Below, piece by piece: positions 35,662 to 42,997 of a stretch of 42,997 nucleotides of DNA. Position numbers and translations under genes: made by a program. Location: positions 1 to 42,997 of the forward strand of contig JAJRRI010000074.1 of NCBI GenBank assembly GCA_024279685.1. Reading direction: 5' to 3'. Position 1 is the first letter of the stretch, and every line of letters begins with the position of its first letter. This stretch comes from Verrucomicrobiota bacterium. GTDB taxonomy: Bacteria; Verrucomicrobiota; Kiritimatiellia; Kiritimatiellales; Pontiellaceae. The notes below the pieces were generated by a model. The model was not told the origin of the DNA and searched no databases. It worked only from the letters and a program-made list of their open reading frames with translations.

Positions 35662-36992
35662 ACCAGTTCCTGTAGTTCATCCAACCGATGTGTAATTACG
35701 TAGTCGTGGAAGATTTGCATGAGGCCTTGGCGGGCGAGGGCGGAGCGATAGACTTTGGGGGTGTGGTCGGGGCCGAAGAGGCGGTAGGCGGTTTGTCGAA
35801 TAATGTGGTTGATGGGTTCTACGGGTAGGCGGTCTAGATGGAGTTCGGTGGATCCTGTCGCCGCCCGCCACGGCACGAAAATATTGGTGACGATGGCGTT
35901 GGCGCGGGCCGTGCCGACGAGTGCAGTGGGCTTACATACGGTTTGCCAATTGAGGTGTGTATTCCAATAGTTCGGCTGGAATTCGGTGAGTGCAGGTTCG
36001 GGGAGTTGGAAGGCATAGTGTGCGGCTGCCATTAGGCGGCGGGTGGGGTGGTTGGTGGGGCGGAGGCCGGCGAGGGTCCAGTCGGATTTTTCCAACGCCT
36101 GATCCTTGAGTTCCGTGCTTTGTTTCCACCAAATGTCCCAAAGGGTGCGGGTAAAGGTTCGGGTCGTTGTATCCCATGCAGAGTCGGAGTGGGATGGCAG
36201 CAGGCCGGAAAGTCCGAGCAGTAGCGCGTAGGCCTCAGTGGGGGTTGTTACGAGATCTCGTAGTCGGATGAGCGGCAGAAGGGCGGCGATCCGGCGGAAG
36301 GGTCCCTTGTTGTTTTTGTAGCCGAGCGCGGCCATGAGTTCTTCCCATAACAATTGCTCGGAATCCTTGCCTTGCAGTGCGAAAGCGAAGCGTTCGGCTT
36401 TGAGTCGCAATCGTTCTTCGCCCGCGCTTTCTAACCAGTGGGTCTTTTGATCGGGATGCATGCTGAGCAACGGAAAGGGGCCGGATGGGATGGAGTAGGG
36501 ATAGGCGGTGAGATCGATGTTCTCAAATGAAAAGCGGGGGTTGCGGGCAAGGGCCTCCTGCAATGGGATCTGAATCAGTCCGGGAATTTCTAGGCCTTCA
36601 AAATAGACAATATGGAAGCGGACATGGGCAAAGCGCGGATCGCCGCCGTGGCCATGCTGTTTCCATCCTGCGGGGTGGATATGGATTTCAAGATCGCCGG
36701 AAATACGGCGTTGTTCCGTTCCAATCCGCAGGACGGCGTTGAGAAAGTCAGGGCCCGCTTCGAGATTCCAATCGCCCGGGTGCTCGACGGATACGGGCTC
36801 ACCTTCAGAGGTCTTTAATTCGGTGGGTCGGAGTCGAGGGTTGGCCCATAGGCACTGGATATGTCGCTCTCGATAGGGGAAATACCGGAAGGGAGTTGTG
36901 GACTCGTGGACCGCGGTTTTTGAATCCCCGTTACGGTACCGTGAGGCGCGCGGAAAGCAGGATTCTATAGACTGAAAAAAATTAGAATGCAT
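35658..36992 (-). CDS. DUF2851 family protein
   Basis: A protein of about 444 residues. The family's N-terminal signature is clear: ERHIQCLWANPRLRPTELKTSEGEPVSVEHPGDWNLEAGPDFLNAVL and ISGDLEIHIHPAGWKQHGHGGDPRFAHVRFHIVYFEG. The acidic and histidine residues here (EAGPDF, GDLEIHI, HGH, HVRFHIV) suggest a nuclease-like or metal site, but function is unknown. The start is uncertain: ATG at 36992 or GTG at 36998, both without a clear ribosome site; homology begins about 38 residues in. The last codons DELQELV resemble the spacers of the adjacent array, whose first bases provide the stop. Confidence 0.85.
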   Translation of the reverse strand: MHSNFFQSIESCFPRASRYRNGDSKTAVHESTTPFRYFPYRERHIQCLWANPRLRPTELKTSEGEPVSVEHPGDWNLEAGPDFLNAVLRIGTEQRRISGDLEIHIHPAGWKQHGHGGDPRFAHVRFHIVYFEGLEIPGLIQIPLQEALARNPRFSFENIDLTAYPYSIPSGPFPLLSMHPDQKTHWLESAGEERLRLKAERFAFALQGKDSEQLLWEELMAALGYKNNKGPFRRIAALLPLIRLRDLVTTPTEAYALLLGLSGLLPSHSDSAWDTTTRTFTRTLWDIWWKQSTELKDQALEKSDWTLAGLRPTNHPTRRLMAAAHYAFQLPEPALTEFQPNYWNTHLNWQTVCKPTALVGTARANAIVTNIFVPWRAATGSTELHLDRLPVEPINHIIRQTAYRLFGPDHTPKVYRSALARQGLMQIFHDYVITHRLDELQELV

Positions 36993-37091
36993 ACACACAG
37001 AATAATATAAACTTATTAAAATACAATGTGCGAATTATGCCAGATACTTTTCTGTTGCGTACGGAAGGAGGGTGGATAGTATCGGCGCTTT

Positions 37092-37789
37092 ATGGAAACC
37101 ATCAACGACATCCGACAGTTGCCCGAATTGGGTATAGATACGGTTCATATTTGGGGCGTGCACCTGCCCGATGTGCTCGGCCGGATTGATGCCTTGCATG
37201 TGGTACTCTCCGACAAAGAACAGACGAAGGCCGCTCGATTCCGGCGCGAGGCGGATCGCCAATCCTCTATCGCCGCGCGTGGGGCATTACGAACCTTACT
37301 TTCAGGCTACACCGCCGTTCCCGCCGCCGAGATCAAATTTAACTATTCGGAAAATGGAAAGCCGAGCATGGCCGATTCCGACGTCGAGTTCAACGTCTCG
37401 CACTCCGGCGAGTGGGTGGTGCTGGGCTTCGGGCGCAACCGGAATATTGGGGTGGATGTCGAACAGATCAAGTGGGATATGGATGTGATTGGGGTTGCCG
37501 ACCGTTTTTTACGCCGGAAGAAAGGGCCTTCATCAAAAACGCAACCGATCCGCATACCGCTTTTTTTCAACTATGGGCCCGCAAGGAAGCCTATGTGAAA
37601 GCCTGTGGTTCGACACTTTTTACGGAGCTCTCCAGTTTAACCGTTCCGCTTACGGAATGCGGGGAGAAGAACGAATGGATTTTTCAGCGGTTGGAAGCGG
37701 GCTCAAAATATGCCGCCGCCGTGGTCACCGACCAACCGCTGACCGACGTACCATGTTATGATTTTGGAGGATTAAAATGGCAGGATTAA
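37092..37789 (+). pseudogene. 4'-phosphopantetheinyl transferase (Sfp type), split by a frameshift at T6
   Basis: Two frames make one Sfp-type enzyme that would load the phosphopantetheine arm onto carrier proteins. Frame 1 gives EQTKAARFRREADRQSSIAARGALRTLLSGY, ENGKPSM, FNVSHSGEWVVLGF and IGVDVEQI (metal-binding Asp and Glu), up to GVADRF. Frame 2 continues FTPEERAFI and LWARKEAYVKACG, the second motif. The break is in the T run 37505-37510; one more T would restore about 232 residues. As written, frame 1 ends at 37598. A real mutation would remove the WARKEAYVK motif needed for catalysis. A GGAGGG stands 20 bp upstream. The nuclease gene overlaps its end by 13 bp. Confidence 0.8.
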
Positions 37790-38736
37790 AAAATACATTT
37801 TCATGGTCATTCAGCGCCTCGGAGGATTTCGAGGCCTGCCGTCGTCGCCGCTACTGGAGCAAGTATGGCATGTGGAACGGCTGGGCCCGCAACGCATCGC
37901 CCGAGCAAAAATCGGCCTACCGTCTGTGCAAGATGGACAACCGCTGGGGGCTGATGGGGCAGGCGGCGGAAAACGCCATCATGTGGGTGCTTCGACAGCA
38001 TCAGCAGGGCGCTCCGGTCAATGCTGAAACAGCGTGGAAAACCATCGCCCGCCCCTTCATGACAAAAAAATGGAAAGAGTCCACCGAAGGCAACTGGCGG
38101 AATTCGCCGAAGCGATTTTGCTGTCTCCGCGGGCACTATTATAAAACCCTCGACGGCGAAGAAGAGAAAGAAGCCAAGCGTCAGCTCGCCGCACAAATCC
38201 AAAACTGTATTGCTAACTTTATCGAAAAGGTGCTGCCCCGGGTAAGCGACATTAAGCCGGCTCAGGAATTCCAGATTGCCACGCCGGAGACGGGCGGCGA
38301 TGTGGAGCACTTTATCTACGAAGGCGTGAAGATCTACTCCATTCCCGACTATGCGTATAAACTCGGCGATGAGGTACATATTCACGATTGGAAGGCGGGC
38401 AAAATCAAGGCCGAACAACACCGGACGCAACTCTCACTCTATGCACTGTGGGCGATGGTCAAATACGGAACCAAACTTGAAAATATTTTCCTCTACGTTG
38501 AATATCTCAACGAAGGGCAAGTGCTTCCCTTCCAGCTGAAGGAAGAGGAAATGGAGGCAACCAAGAGGCTGATGAGCGATTCGGTGGGCGAAATGACCGA
38601 ATATCTCGTCGACCACGATCGAGCCAAAAACGAGCCACTCCCGAAGGAAGAATGGGAGTTGACGACCGATCCGCATAACTGCGGCCAGTGCAACTTCTAC
38701 GAGCTATGCAAGCCGGAATTGAATGCACAAGATTAA
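37777..38736 (+). CDS. PD-(D/E)XK nuclease with Fe-S cluster cysteines (Cas4/RecB-like)
   Basis: A 319-residue nuclease of the RecB/Cas4/PDDEXK_1 group. One cysteine near the N-terminus (Cys21 in FEACRRRRYW) and three at the C-terminus (Cys302, Cys305, Cys311 in NCGQCNFYELC) form the typical four-cysteine set for a 4Fe-4S clasp. Between them, YSIPDYAYKLGDEVHIHDWKAGK holds the D...DxK catalytic pattern, followed by QLSLYALW, the QxxxY motif. It follows the phosphopantetheinyl transferase with a 13-bp overlap and GGAGG upstream of the ATG. No cas genes are near, so a CRISPR role is not suggested. Confidence 0.85.
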   Translation: MAGLKNTFSWSFSASEDFEACRRRRYWSKYGMWNGWARNASPEQKSAYRLCKMDNRWGLMGQAAENAIMWVLRQHQQGAPVNAETAWKTIARPFMTKKWKESTEGNWRNSPKRFCCLRGHYYKTLDGEEEKEAKRQLAAQIQNCIANFIEKVLPRVSDIKPAQEFQIATPETGGDVEHFIYEGVKIYSIPDYAYKLGDEVHIHDWKAGKIKAEQHRTQLSLYALWAMVKYGTKLENIFLYVEYLNEGQVLPFQLKEEEMEATKRLMSDSVGEMTEYLVDHDRAKNEPLPKEEWELTTDPHNCGQCNFYELCKPELNAQD

Positions 38737-38760
38737 ACGTATATTTTCGGGATTTTCCCG

Positions 38761-38787
38761 TTGACCGTATAAAGGCTTCTCTATACA
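38761..38787 (+). promoter_or_regulatory. Putative promoter of the tRNA-Arg gene
   Basis: TTGACC (38761-38766) and TATACA (38782-38787), 15 bp apart, end 17 bp before the tRNA. The sequence just before the -35 box (CGGGATTTTCCCG) is a small inverted repeat. Confidence 0.45.
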
Positions 38788-38804
38788 TTCCCGACTTCTT
38801 CAGC

Positions 38805-38881
38805 GCACCCATAGCTCAATTGGATAGAGCACCTGACTACGAATCAGGAGGTTAGGAGTTCGACTCTCTTTGGGTGCACCA
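38805..38881 (+). tRNA. tRNA-Arg (anticodon ACG)
   Basis: A full cloverleaf can be drawn: acceptor GCACCCA with TGGGTGC, D stem GCTC/GAGC, anticodon stem CCTGA/TCAGG with loop CTACGAA (anticodon ACG, read as ICG), T arm AGGAG-TTCGACT-CTCTT, discriminator A and encoded CCA. It would read CGU, CGC and CGA codons after deamination by TadA. Confidence 0.97.
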
Positions 38882-38888
38882 TTTATTA

Positions 38889-38919
38889 GCCCCGCAGAGT
38901 CATTCCTGCGGGGTTTTTT
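38889..38919 (+). terminator. Intrinsic terminator of tRNA-Arg
   Basis: CCCCGCAG pairs with CTGCGGGG around an 8-base loop and is followed by six T, 8 bp after the tRNA CCA. Confidence 0.92.
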
Positions 38920-39665
38920 CGTTTTAGGTAGTGTTGGCGGGGAAATATGTGATTCATGTTGGGCATGAATCGGCAGGTGTAGAGATCGCTTACCCGCTGC
39001 GCAGCAAGGGAAGCGATGCTACGGAGTAAAAGGGCTCTTCGAATATGTTTAGGGTAGCTCTATACCTACTTTTCTTTTGACGGGATTAACAGGATCTACA
39101 GGATGCGGTTGAATAATTCGGTTCCATACACAGCCTAATTCCTGCGATTTTCTTTGAATTTACTGCTTTATGGTCCTGTAGTTATTCTCTGTCAGAGCCT
39201 TATTTTTTATGAGATTAGCAAGATATCCATCCTGTAGATTCTGTTCATCCTGTCTAAAAACTCTCCTGCTACGTGCTCTCCACCACAAAATTCTACGTAG
39301 AACCAGTAAAAGGAGGCATGTTGAAGTGGAGAAGGAAAAGGGACCGCCCGTGAATTGTAGTATTTTAGGAGAGCGAGGTTTAAAATTCGGTTTATATGTG
39401 CCGCGCTGATGATTGGGTTCATGGGTTCCTTTCCGACGTTCGGATAGGGCATCCAAACCGTGGGAAATAGATCTATCCTAATTCCCATCCCTTGGAATTG
39501 CACTTACAACTTGAATTCACGCAGTGAGTCGGGCTATAAGATTTATAGGATCGGGTGGAGGGAGAGTGGGTAAAGGAAAAAAGGAAGATTCTAAAATTCA
39601 TCGGCTGACCCCTTCTCTGCCCCCTTTTATTTTCAGGAAGTCTCATCACAAAGAGGTATAAAAAC
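38920..39665. other. Gene-poor 750-bp region with inverted short repeats
   Basis: No frame here looks like a protein. An imperfect palindrome CGCTTACCC...GGGAAGCG lies at about 38987-39014. ATTAACAGGATCTACAGGATG (39083-39104) recurs inverted at about 39228-39250 (CATCCTGTAGATTCTGTTCATCC). The region separates the tRNA from a PEP-CTERM gene of different base composition and is a likely insertion hotspot. No att duplication of the tRNA end was found by eye. Confidence 0.4.
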
Positions 39666-40535
39666 ATGAAAAAAGCAGCATTAACAATGGGTTCATTAGC
39701 GGCGGCGTTACTTACATATGTGACTCCAGCTCAAGCAAACATTGCTAATTTTGTTCCGACTCAAACTTCATTGACGACAAGTCCTATTGCAGGAATGTCT
39801 CAAACCTCTTCGGATTATGTGTTGACATCTAAAAATTCAGCACACGCATTAGATAAATCATATTCAGGTGACTTTCAAGAAGTTGGTTCTTGGAATAACT
39901 TCACAAGTATGAATGATGCAGCCTCATTAGGTGACACTCATACCTTACAATTAGGAAATGATGATGCGATTTACAAGGTAAATAATAGTACGGGTGACAT
40001 TGAGTTATTTAATGGTGATTCTGCACTTGGCGCAGATAATAATTCATTTGGTTTAGCTGCTTTAGCAAGTGAAAATCGAGCTTATTCATTCGCTGTGAAT
40101 GGGAGTGGTGATGTTATTTTAAAAGAATTCAATTTATTAGATAATTCCGTTGTTGGAACAAAAAATTTCGGTGATTTATCACTTTATGGTACTTTAACAG
40201 GTGCTGAAGCGTATAAAACTGACGCGGGTCATATTGGTTTTTTACTGACTACAAAAAATGATCCGAGTAATAATGATAATTTCATTCTAGACTTCAATAC
40301 AGATGGGAGCTTTACCGGTAATGGGTTGAAGTATAGTGGTAGTTTTGGTGATTTTAGTGATGTTACATATAATGTTGGCGAGTTGGCAGTTGGCTTTAAT
40401 ATAGGTAATGATTTAGGGGAAGTTCGAACAACAAACTATGTTGGAACCGCAATACCTGAACCAGCTGCTTTGGGATTACTAGCTGGAATGGGTGGGGCAT
40501 TAATGTATCTTAATCATAAATTCAGGAAAGATTAG
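39666..40535 (+). CDS. PEP-CTERM sorting-domain protein, AT-rich
   Basis: A 289-residue exported protein with signal peptide (ALTMGSLAAALLTYVTPAQA) and the C-terminal tail IPEPAALGLLAGMGGALMYLNHKFRKD, that is, PEP motif, membrane helix and basic end. The body is beta-rich and low in charge, with Asn/Gly/Asp repeats such as TLQLGNDDAIYKVNNSTGDIELF; I recognise no enzyme domain. Codon usage is visibly AT-richer than the rest of the window (TTA, ACA, AAT, GAT dominate), a sign of recent transfer. AGAGGT precedes the ATG. An IS110 remnant lies directly downstream. Confidence 0.85.
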   Translation: MKKAALTMGSLAAALLTYVTPAQANIANFVPTQTSLTTSPIAGMSQTSSDYVLTSKNSAHALDKSYSGDFQEVGSWNNFTSMNDAASLGDTHTLQLGNDDAIYKVNNSTGDIELFNGDSALGADNNSFGLAALASENRAYSFAVNGSGDVILKEFNLLDNSVVGTKNFGDLSLYGTLTGAEAYKTDAGHIGFLLTTKNDPSNNDNFILDFNTDGSFTGNGLKYSGSFGDFSDVTYNVGELAVGFNIGNDLGEVRTTNYVGTAIPEPAALGLLAGMGGALMYLNHKFRKD

Positions 40536-40540
40536 TTTTT

Positions 40541-40651
40541 GGGTGGGATGCGCCAGAACGAGTTCGCGCAAGTAGTGCATATGCGCCTGAGTCCAGTGCG
40601 CCTTTCCGGTATATCGATAGCCGTTGCGGAGCAGAAAGGAGAGCAACGGTT
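40541..40651 (-). pseudogene. Remnant of an IS110-family transposase
   Basis: Minus-strand frame reading SFLLRNGYRYTGKAHWTQAH then MHYLRELVLAHPTQK. The pattern G-x-x-Y-x-GK-x-WTQAHxxxLRxLxLxHPxQ is characteristic of the middle of IS110-type (DEDD) transposases. Only about 37 codons survive; family II repeat sequence replaces the rest on one side and the PEP-CTERM gene end on the other. Confidence 0.6.
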
Positions 40652-40657
40652 TTTTTG
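40621..40657 (+). terminator. Possible terminator downstream of the AT-rich PEP-CTERM gene
   Basis: CCGTTGC and GCAACGG pair around a 15-base loop followed by seven T. It lies inside the IS110 remnant and may be fortuitous, but it is well placed to end the PEP-CTERM transcript. Confidence 0.45.
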
Positions 40658-40660
40658 AAC

Positions 40661-40815
40661 CCGGTAGGGACGGCTCGCCGAGCCGTCCGTCCGCCCGAAC
40701 GGCACTCCAGCAAAGCTCGACTAGCATGGCTTCTCCACCGATCGGCACGCCCGCCACGTGAGCCGAGTTGGCCTCGGCAACGTGGCCTCACTCGGGCGGT
40801 CGAGCCCGACCTTTT
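40661..40815. repeat. Family II dispersed repeat, copy B
   Basis: About 155 bp, beginning CCGGTAGGGACGGCTCGCC and containing the same CACGTGAGCCGAGTTGGCC / TCGGCAACGTGGCCTCACT block as copy A at 9745. It ends GAGCCCGACCTTTT, the counterpart of GAGCTCTACCTTTT in copy A. Confidence 0.8.
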
Positions 40816-40889
40816 CTAGCCAAGGTTTTATCGACCTCAAAAAGTACTTTAACATAGCGCCATTCCGGACGGCCTTTTTTTTTCCGAGC

Positions 40890-41010
40890 CCGGTAGGGAC
40901 GGCACTCCGATCCGTCCGCCTATTCGAGCGGCACTCCAGTAAAGCTCGTCTAACGTGGCCTGTCTACCGACTGCTCGCCTGGGACGCCCGGCACTCCAAC
41001 AACGTTAAGT
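40890..41010. repeat. Family II dispersed repeat, diverged copy C
   Basis: Starts CCGGTAGGGACGGCACTCC and continues CGAGCGGCACTCCAGTAAAGCTCG as in copy A, then diverges in the second half, where the CACGTGAGCC block is missing. Confidence 0.65.
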
Positions 41011-41311
41011 AGACTTCGATGGATTGAGATTACGGGCGTATGGGTTCCGCCAGATGGAGCGTTCCACGTCTTCCAGCTGAATCCTGCCTCTACCCCGGGG
41101 CCACATTTAAAGCGGATTATATTCTCGGTGGGTAAAAGGCTCTGTCATGACGAAAATTAAGATGAATTGTTCAACAAATAACTTGCACTGCCATTTAAAT
41201 GCAGTACCTTCGATCGTAGTTGCTTGAATTATATGCCGTGGGTGCGGTGTTAACGTGGATTGTTCCTGGTTCGGCAATGGAAGTAATAAATAAACAAAAA
41301 GGAAAAATAAG
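41011..41311. other. Leader region of the second PEP-CTERM gene
   Basis: No complete gene. 41187-41206 holds a near-palindrome around ATTTAAAT (ACTGCC...GCAGT) that could be an operator. Part of 41030-41110 reads like a gene tail in two frames (PPDGAFHVFQLNPAS; ATFKADYILGG) and may be a decayed coding end. Confidence 0.3.
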
Positions 41312-42115
41312 ATGAAAAAGAGGCATATAGTGATAGCTATGGTGGCGTTGTGTGGCGCCGCCTTCGGACAATTGATCAACGATGCGCAGTTTATCGATAA
41401 TGATTGGTCGGTGAGTAGAAATAATACAATGGATCTAATCGCCGGCGGGACAGGTCCTGCCAATTTTGGTGTCCCTGATCCTATTACACAAGGACCCGCT
41501 CCCGTGTTGGATGCTGGGGCGGGAACGGTAACGTTTTCGATGACTGGAGCTACAAGCGGGTTCACTCGATATTCTACGGGTAACCTGAACGCTTATACGT
41601 TTGCTGCGGCGGATAACTATATTATCACCACTCGGGTGAGGGTGGATACATTTGCCGATACGTCTAGCACCCCTGCCAGCTTCGGGACTAGCCTTTTTGA
41701 TATCCGGGACGGAGTGAATCGTACCTATATTAATGTGGAGGCTGATAAACTATGGATTTCTGGTGACGGGAATACATGGTCAGAGATTGGTACTTCGGTT
41801 GCCACCGCCGCAAGCCAGTACTACACGTGGCAGTTCGAGGTGGATAAGGTAAATAATACGGTGGATATCTATCGCCGGGACTTAGATGCGGACGCTTTTA
41901 CAGCGATTGCAACGGGCGTGGGTACCCGAGTTCAAACTACTCCTACTCAAATACTTTTGAATCCCATCTATTACAACGGGGAAGGTTCTGAAATACAGGG
42001 TGTTATGACGAGCGACTACTTTCAGCTTGGTGTAGCGATTCCTGAGCCGGCTACCTTGGGATTGGTTGCTGGGGCGGGGCTCTTGCTTCTGGCTGTTCGA
42101 CGTTTTAGAATATAG
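41312..42115 (+). CDS. PEP-CTERM sorting-domain protein, LamG-like
   Basis: A 267-residue exported protein with signal peptide (HIVIAMVALCGAAFG) and tail IPEPATLGLVAGAGLLLLAVRRFRI. The body resembles a concanavalin/LamG-like beta-sandwich (FAAADNYIITTRVRVDTFAD, YYTWQFEVDKVNNTVDIYRRD), a fold that often binds glycans; that is inference from pattern. Ribosome site AAAGGA. It is followed by its own terminator and a glycosidase-like gene, so a role at the cell surface in polysaccharide use would fit. Confidence 0.88.
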   Translation: MKKRHIVIAMVALCGAAFGQLINDAQFIDNDWSVSRNNTMDLIAGGTGPANFGVPDPITQGPAPVLDAGAGTVTFSMTGATSGFTRYSTGNLNAYTFAAADNYIITTRVRVDTFADTSSTPASFGTSLFDIRDGVNRTYINVEADKLWISGDGNTWSEIGTSVATAASQYYTWQFEVDKVNNTVDIYRRDLDADAFTAIATGVGTRVQTTPTQILLNPIYYNGEGSEIQGVMTSDYFQLGVAIPEPATLGLVAGAGLLLLAVRRFRI

Positions 42116-42136
42116 GTTGGATTAAGAAAGAATGCC

Positions 42137-42172
42137 AAGCGGGTTGCCCTTTCGGGTGACCCGCTTTTTTTT
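42137..42172 (+). terminator. Intrinsic terminator of the second PEP-CTERM gene
   Basis: AAGCGGGT pairs with ACCCGCTT around an inner GCCC-TTT-CGGG hairpin; eight T follow. It lies 22 bp after the stop. Confidence 0.9.
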
Positions 42173-42201
42173 CACCAAAATTACAGGGCAGGTAAGGAGT
42201 A

Positions 42202-42997
42202 ATGATGTGGAAATCAAAATGGATTTGGAATACGGCCCGCGTTAAAAAACCGGTGCAACGCTGTTTTTTTCGGTATCGTTTTGCGCTAGACCAACCGGGT
42301 TTCTTGCAGTTGATGGTCTCGGCGGACAGCCGGTATAAGTTGCATCTGGATGGCCAGTGGATCGGAGAGGGCCCTGCCGCTGGGGCTTTGATGAACTACC
42401 GCTATGAGTCGTATGGCCACGACGACCGCGTTGAACTGGCGCCGGGCGAGCATGTGGTGGCGATCGAAGTGCTTTCGTACGGCCGGCTTGGACCCGTGAA
42501 CGAAATCCACGAACGCGGCGGACTAATCGTCGAGGGTGGGGTATTGAATGAACAGGGCGATTCGCTGGTGGATCTTGCGACACTGGGGCACTGGCGGGTG
42601 CATGAAGACCGTTCGTTTGAGGTTGATTTTGAGTTGGGAGGCCTCCCTTTTTATTGCGCATTTGGTTTTACCGAAACGATTGATTTTCGCCAATCCGTTG
42701 GAGATTGGTCGGCGGTGGATTTTGAGGATCAGGATTGGGCCGCTCCAGTTCCGATTGACGAAGGGGGCGGAATGCCGGTCTTTGCCGATCCGCCCACGTT
42801 TACAACGACCCCTTGGCTCTTAACTCCGCGCGAGATTCCGCCGATGGAACGAATTTCTCAGGCCTTTTCTCGGATCGCAACGTGCGGCGACGAGACGGAT
42901 GAATCCGCTTGGAATGAGCTGCTGGCAGGGAATTCGACGTTAACGATTCCGGCTGGAGTCGCTACATCCATCGTGCTTGAACCGGGGACGTATGTAA
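42202..42997 (+). CDS. Alpha-L-rhamnosidase-like (GH78-type) N-terminal part, 3' end outside window
   Basis: An open frame of 265 codons runs from the ATG at 42202 (AAGGAG 3-8 bp upstream; ATG 42205 is the alternative) through the right edge. It begins MMWKSKWIWN and has FRYRFALDQPG, LMVSADSRYKLHLDGQWIGEGPA and VVAIEVLSYG, the carbohydrate-binding N-terminal domain typical of GH78 and related bacterial rhamnosidases, followed by DDWSAVDFEDQDWAAP-like stretches (VGDWSAVDFEDQDW). No signal peptide is visible, so the enzyme would be cytoplasmic or exported differently. The catalytic barrel is not in the window, so specificity is open. Confidence 0.75.
   Translation, partial: MMWKSKWIWNTARVKKPVQRCFFRYRFALDQPGFLQLMVSADSRYKLHLDGQWIGEGPAAGALMNYRYESYGHDDRVELAPGEHVVAIEVLSYGRLGPVNEIHERGGLIVEGGVLNEQGDSLVDLATLGHWRVHEDRSFEVDFELGGLPFYCAFGFTETIDFRQSVGDWSAVDFEDQDWAAPVPIDEGGGMPVFADPPTFTTTPWLLTPREIPPMERISQAFSRIATCGDETDESAWNELLAGNSTLTIPAGVATSIVLEPGTYV

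Noticed and set aside
38805-38881. tRNA as an integration site for a mobile island to its right
   Set aside because: No direct duplication of the tRNA 3' end was found downstream, and no integrase gene is present.
39160-39503. Open frames of 60-98 codons in the gap before the PEP-CTERM gene
   Set aside because: They overlap each other on both strands, contain repeated motifs and match no family.

Overview
The window looks like chromosomal DNA from a bacterium of the PVC superphylum, most plausibly Verrucomicrobiota/Kiritimatiellota. This is an inference from gene content. Three proteins end in a PEP-CTERM tail (IPEP, one membrane helix, basic end). There is a secreted S8 protease, a canonical formylglycine-generating enzyme, the start of a rhamnosidase-like glycosidase, a DUF2851 protein, and moderate GC.

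Layout. 1-2.1 kb: end of a GGDEF gene, a DUF218 gene, and the rplM-rpsI operon with promoter and terminator. 2.2-9.7 kb: an arginine cluster (argJ, argB, argD, argG) interrupted by accessory genes (a DUF4143 ATPase, a nucleotidyltransferase with a 54-residue partner, a DUF3127 protein) and two decayed genes. 9.9-14.4 kb: MscS channel, then lysine/diaminopimelate genes lysA, dapA, dapB. 14.4-18.1 kb: a rearranged block with a subtilase, a PEP-CTERM gene broken at an 11-G tract, and a permuted second copy of the subtilase C-terminus. 18.5-24.3 kb: FGE, NERD nuclease, DJ-1 protein, M23 peptidase, Tex. 24.4-26.0 kb: a small accessory island with an HTH-SNase fusion behind a 20-bp palindrome, and a zeta-like kinase with a putative antitoxin. 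26.2-38.9 kb: mostly housekeeping genes (TrmH, MscS, BaiN-like, prfA, rpmE, oxidoreductase, trpF, gluQ, DUF2851, a broken phosphopantetheinyl transferase, a Fe-S PD-(D/E)XK nuclease, tRNA-Arg). 38.9-43.0 kb: gene-poor DNA with repeats, an IS110 remnant, two PEP-CTERM genes and a partial glycosidase.

Two dispersed repeat families stand out. Family I is an ~82-bp palindromic element with ends GTAGACG...CGTCTAC. It occurs singly after rpsI and between dapA and dapB, and as a seven-copy tandem array between gluQ and the DUF2851 gene, where it supplies the stop codons of both flanking genes. Family II is ~150 bp and starts CCGGTAGGGACGG. It lies next to the argG/mscS junction and twice near 40.7-41.0 kb.

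Three genes are interrupted by single-base shifts at homopolymers (G11, A7, T6). These may be real phase variation or decay, or assembly errors; reads are needed to tell. No complete new system is proven here. The most unusual items are the HTH-SNase fusion with its palindrome and the palindromic array that carries a copy of its neighbour's gene tail.
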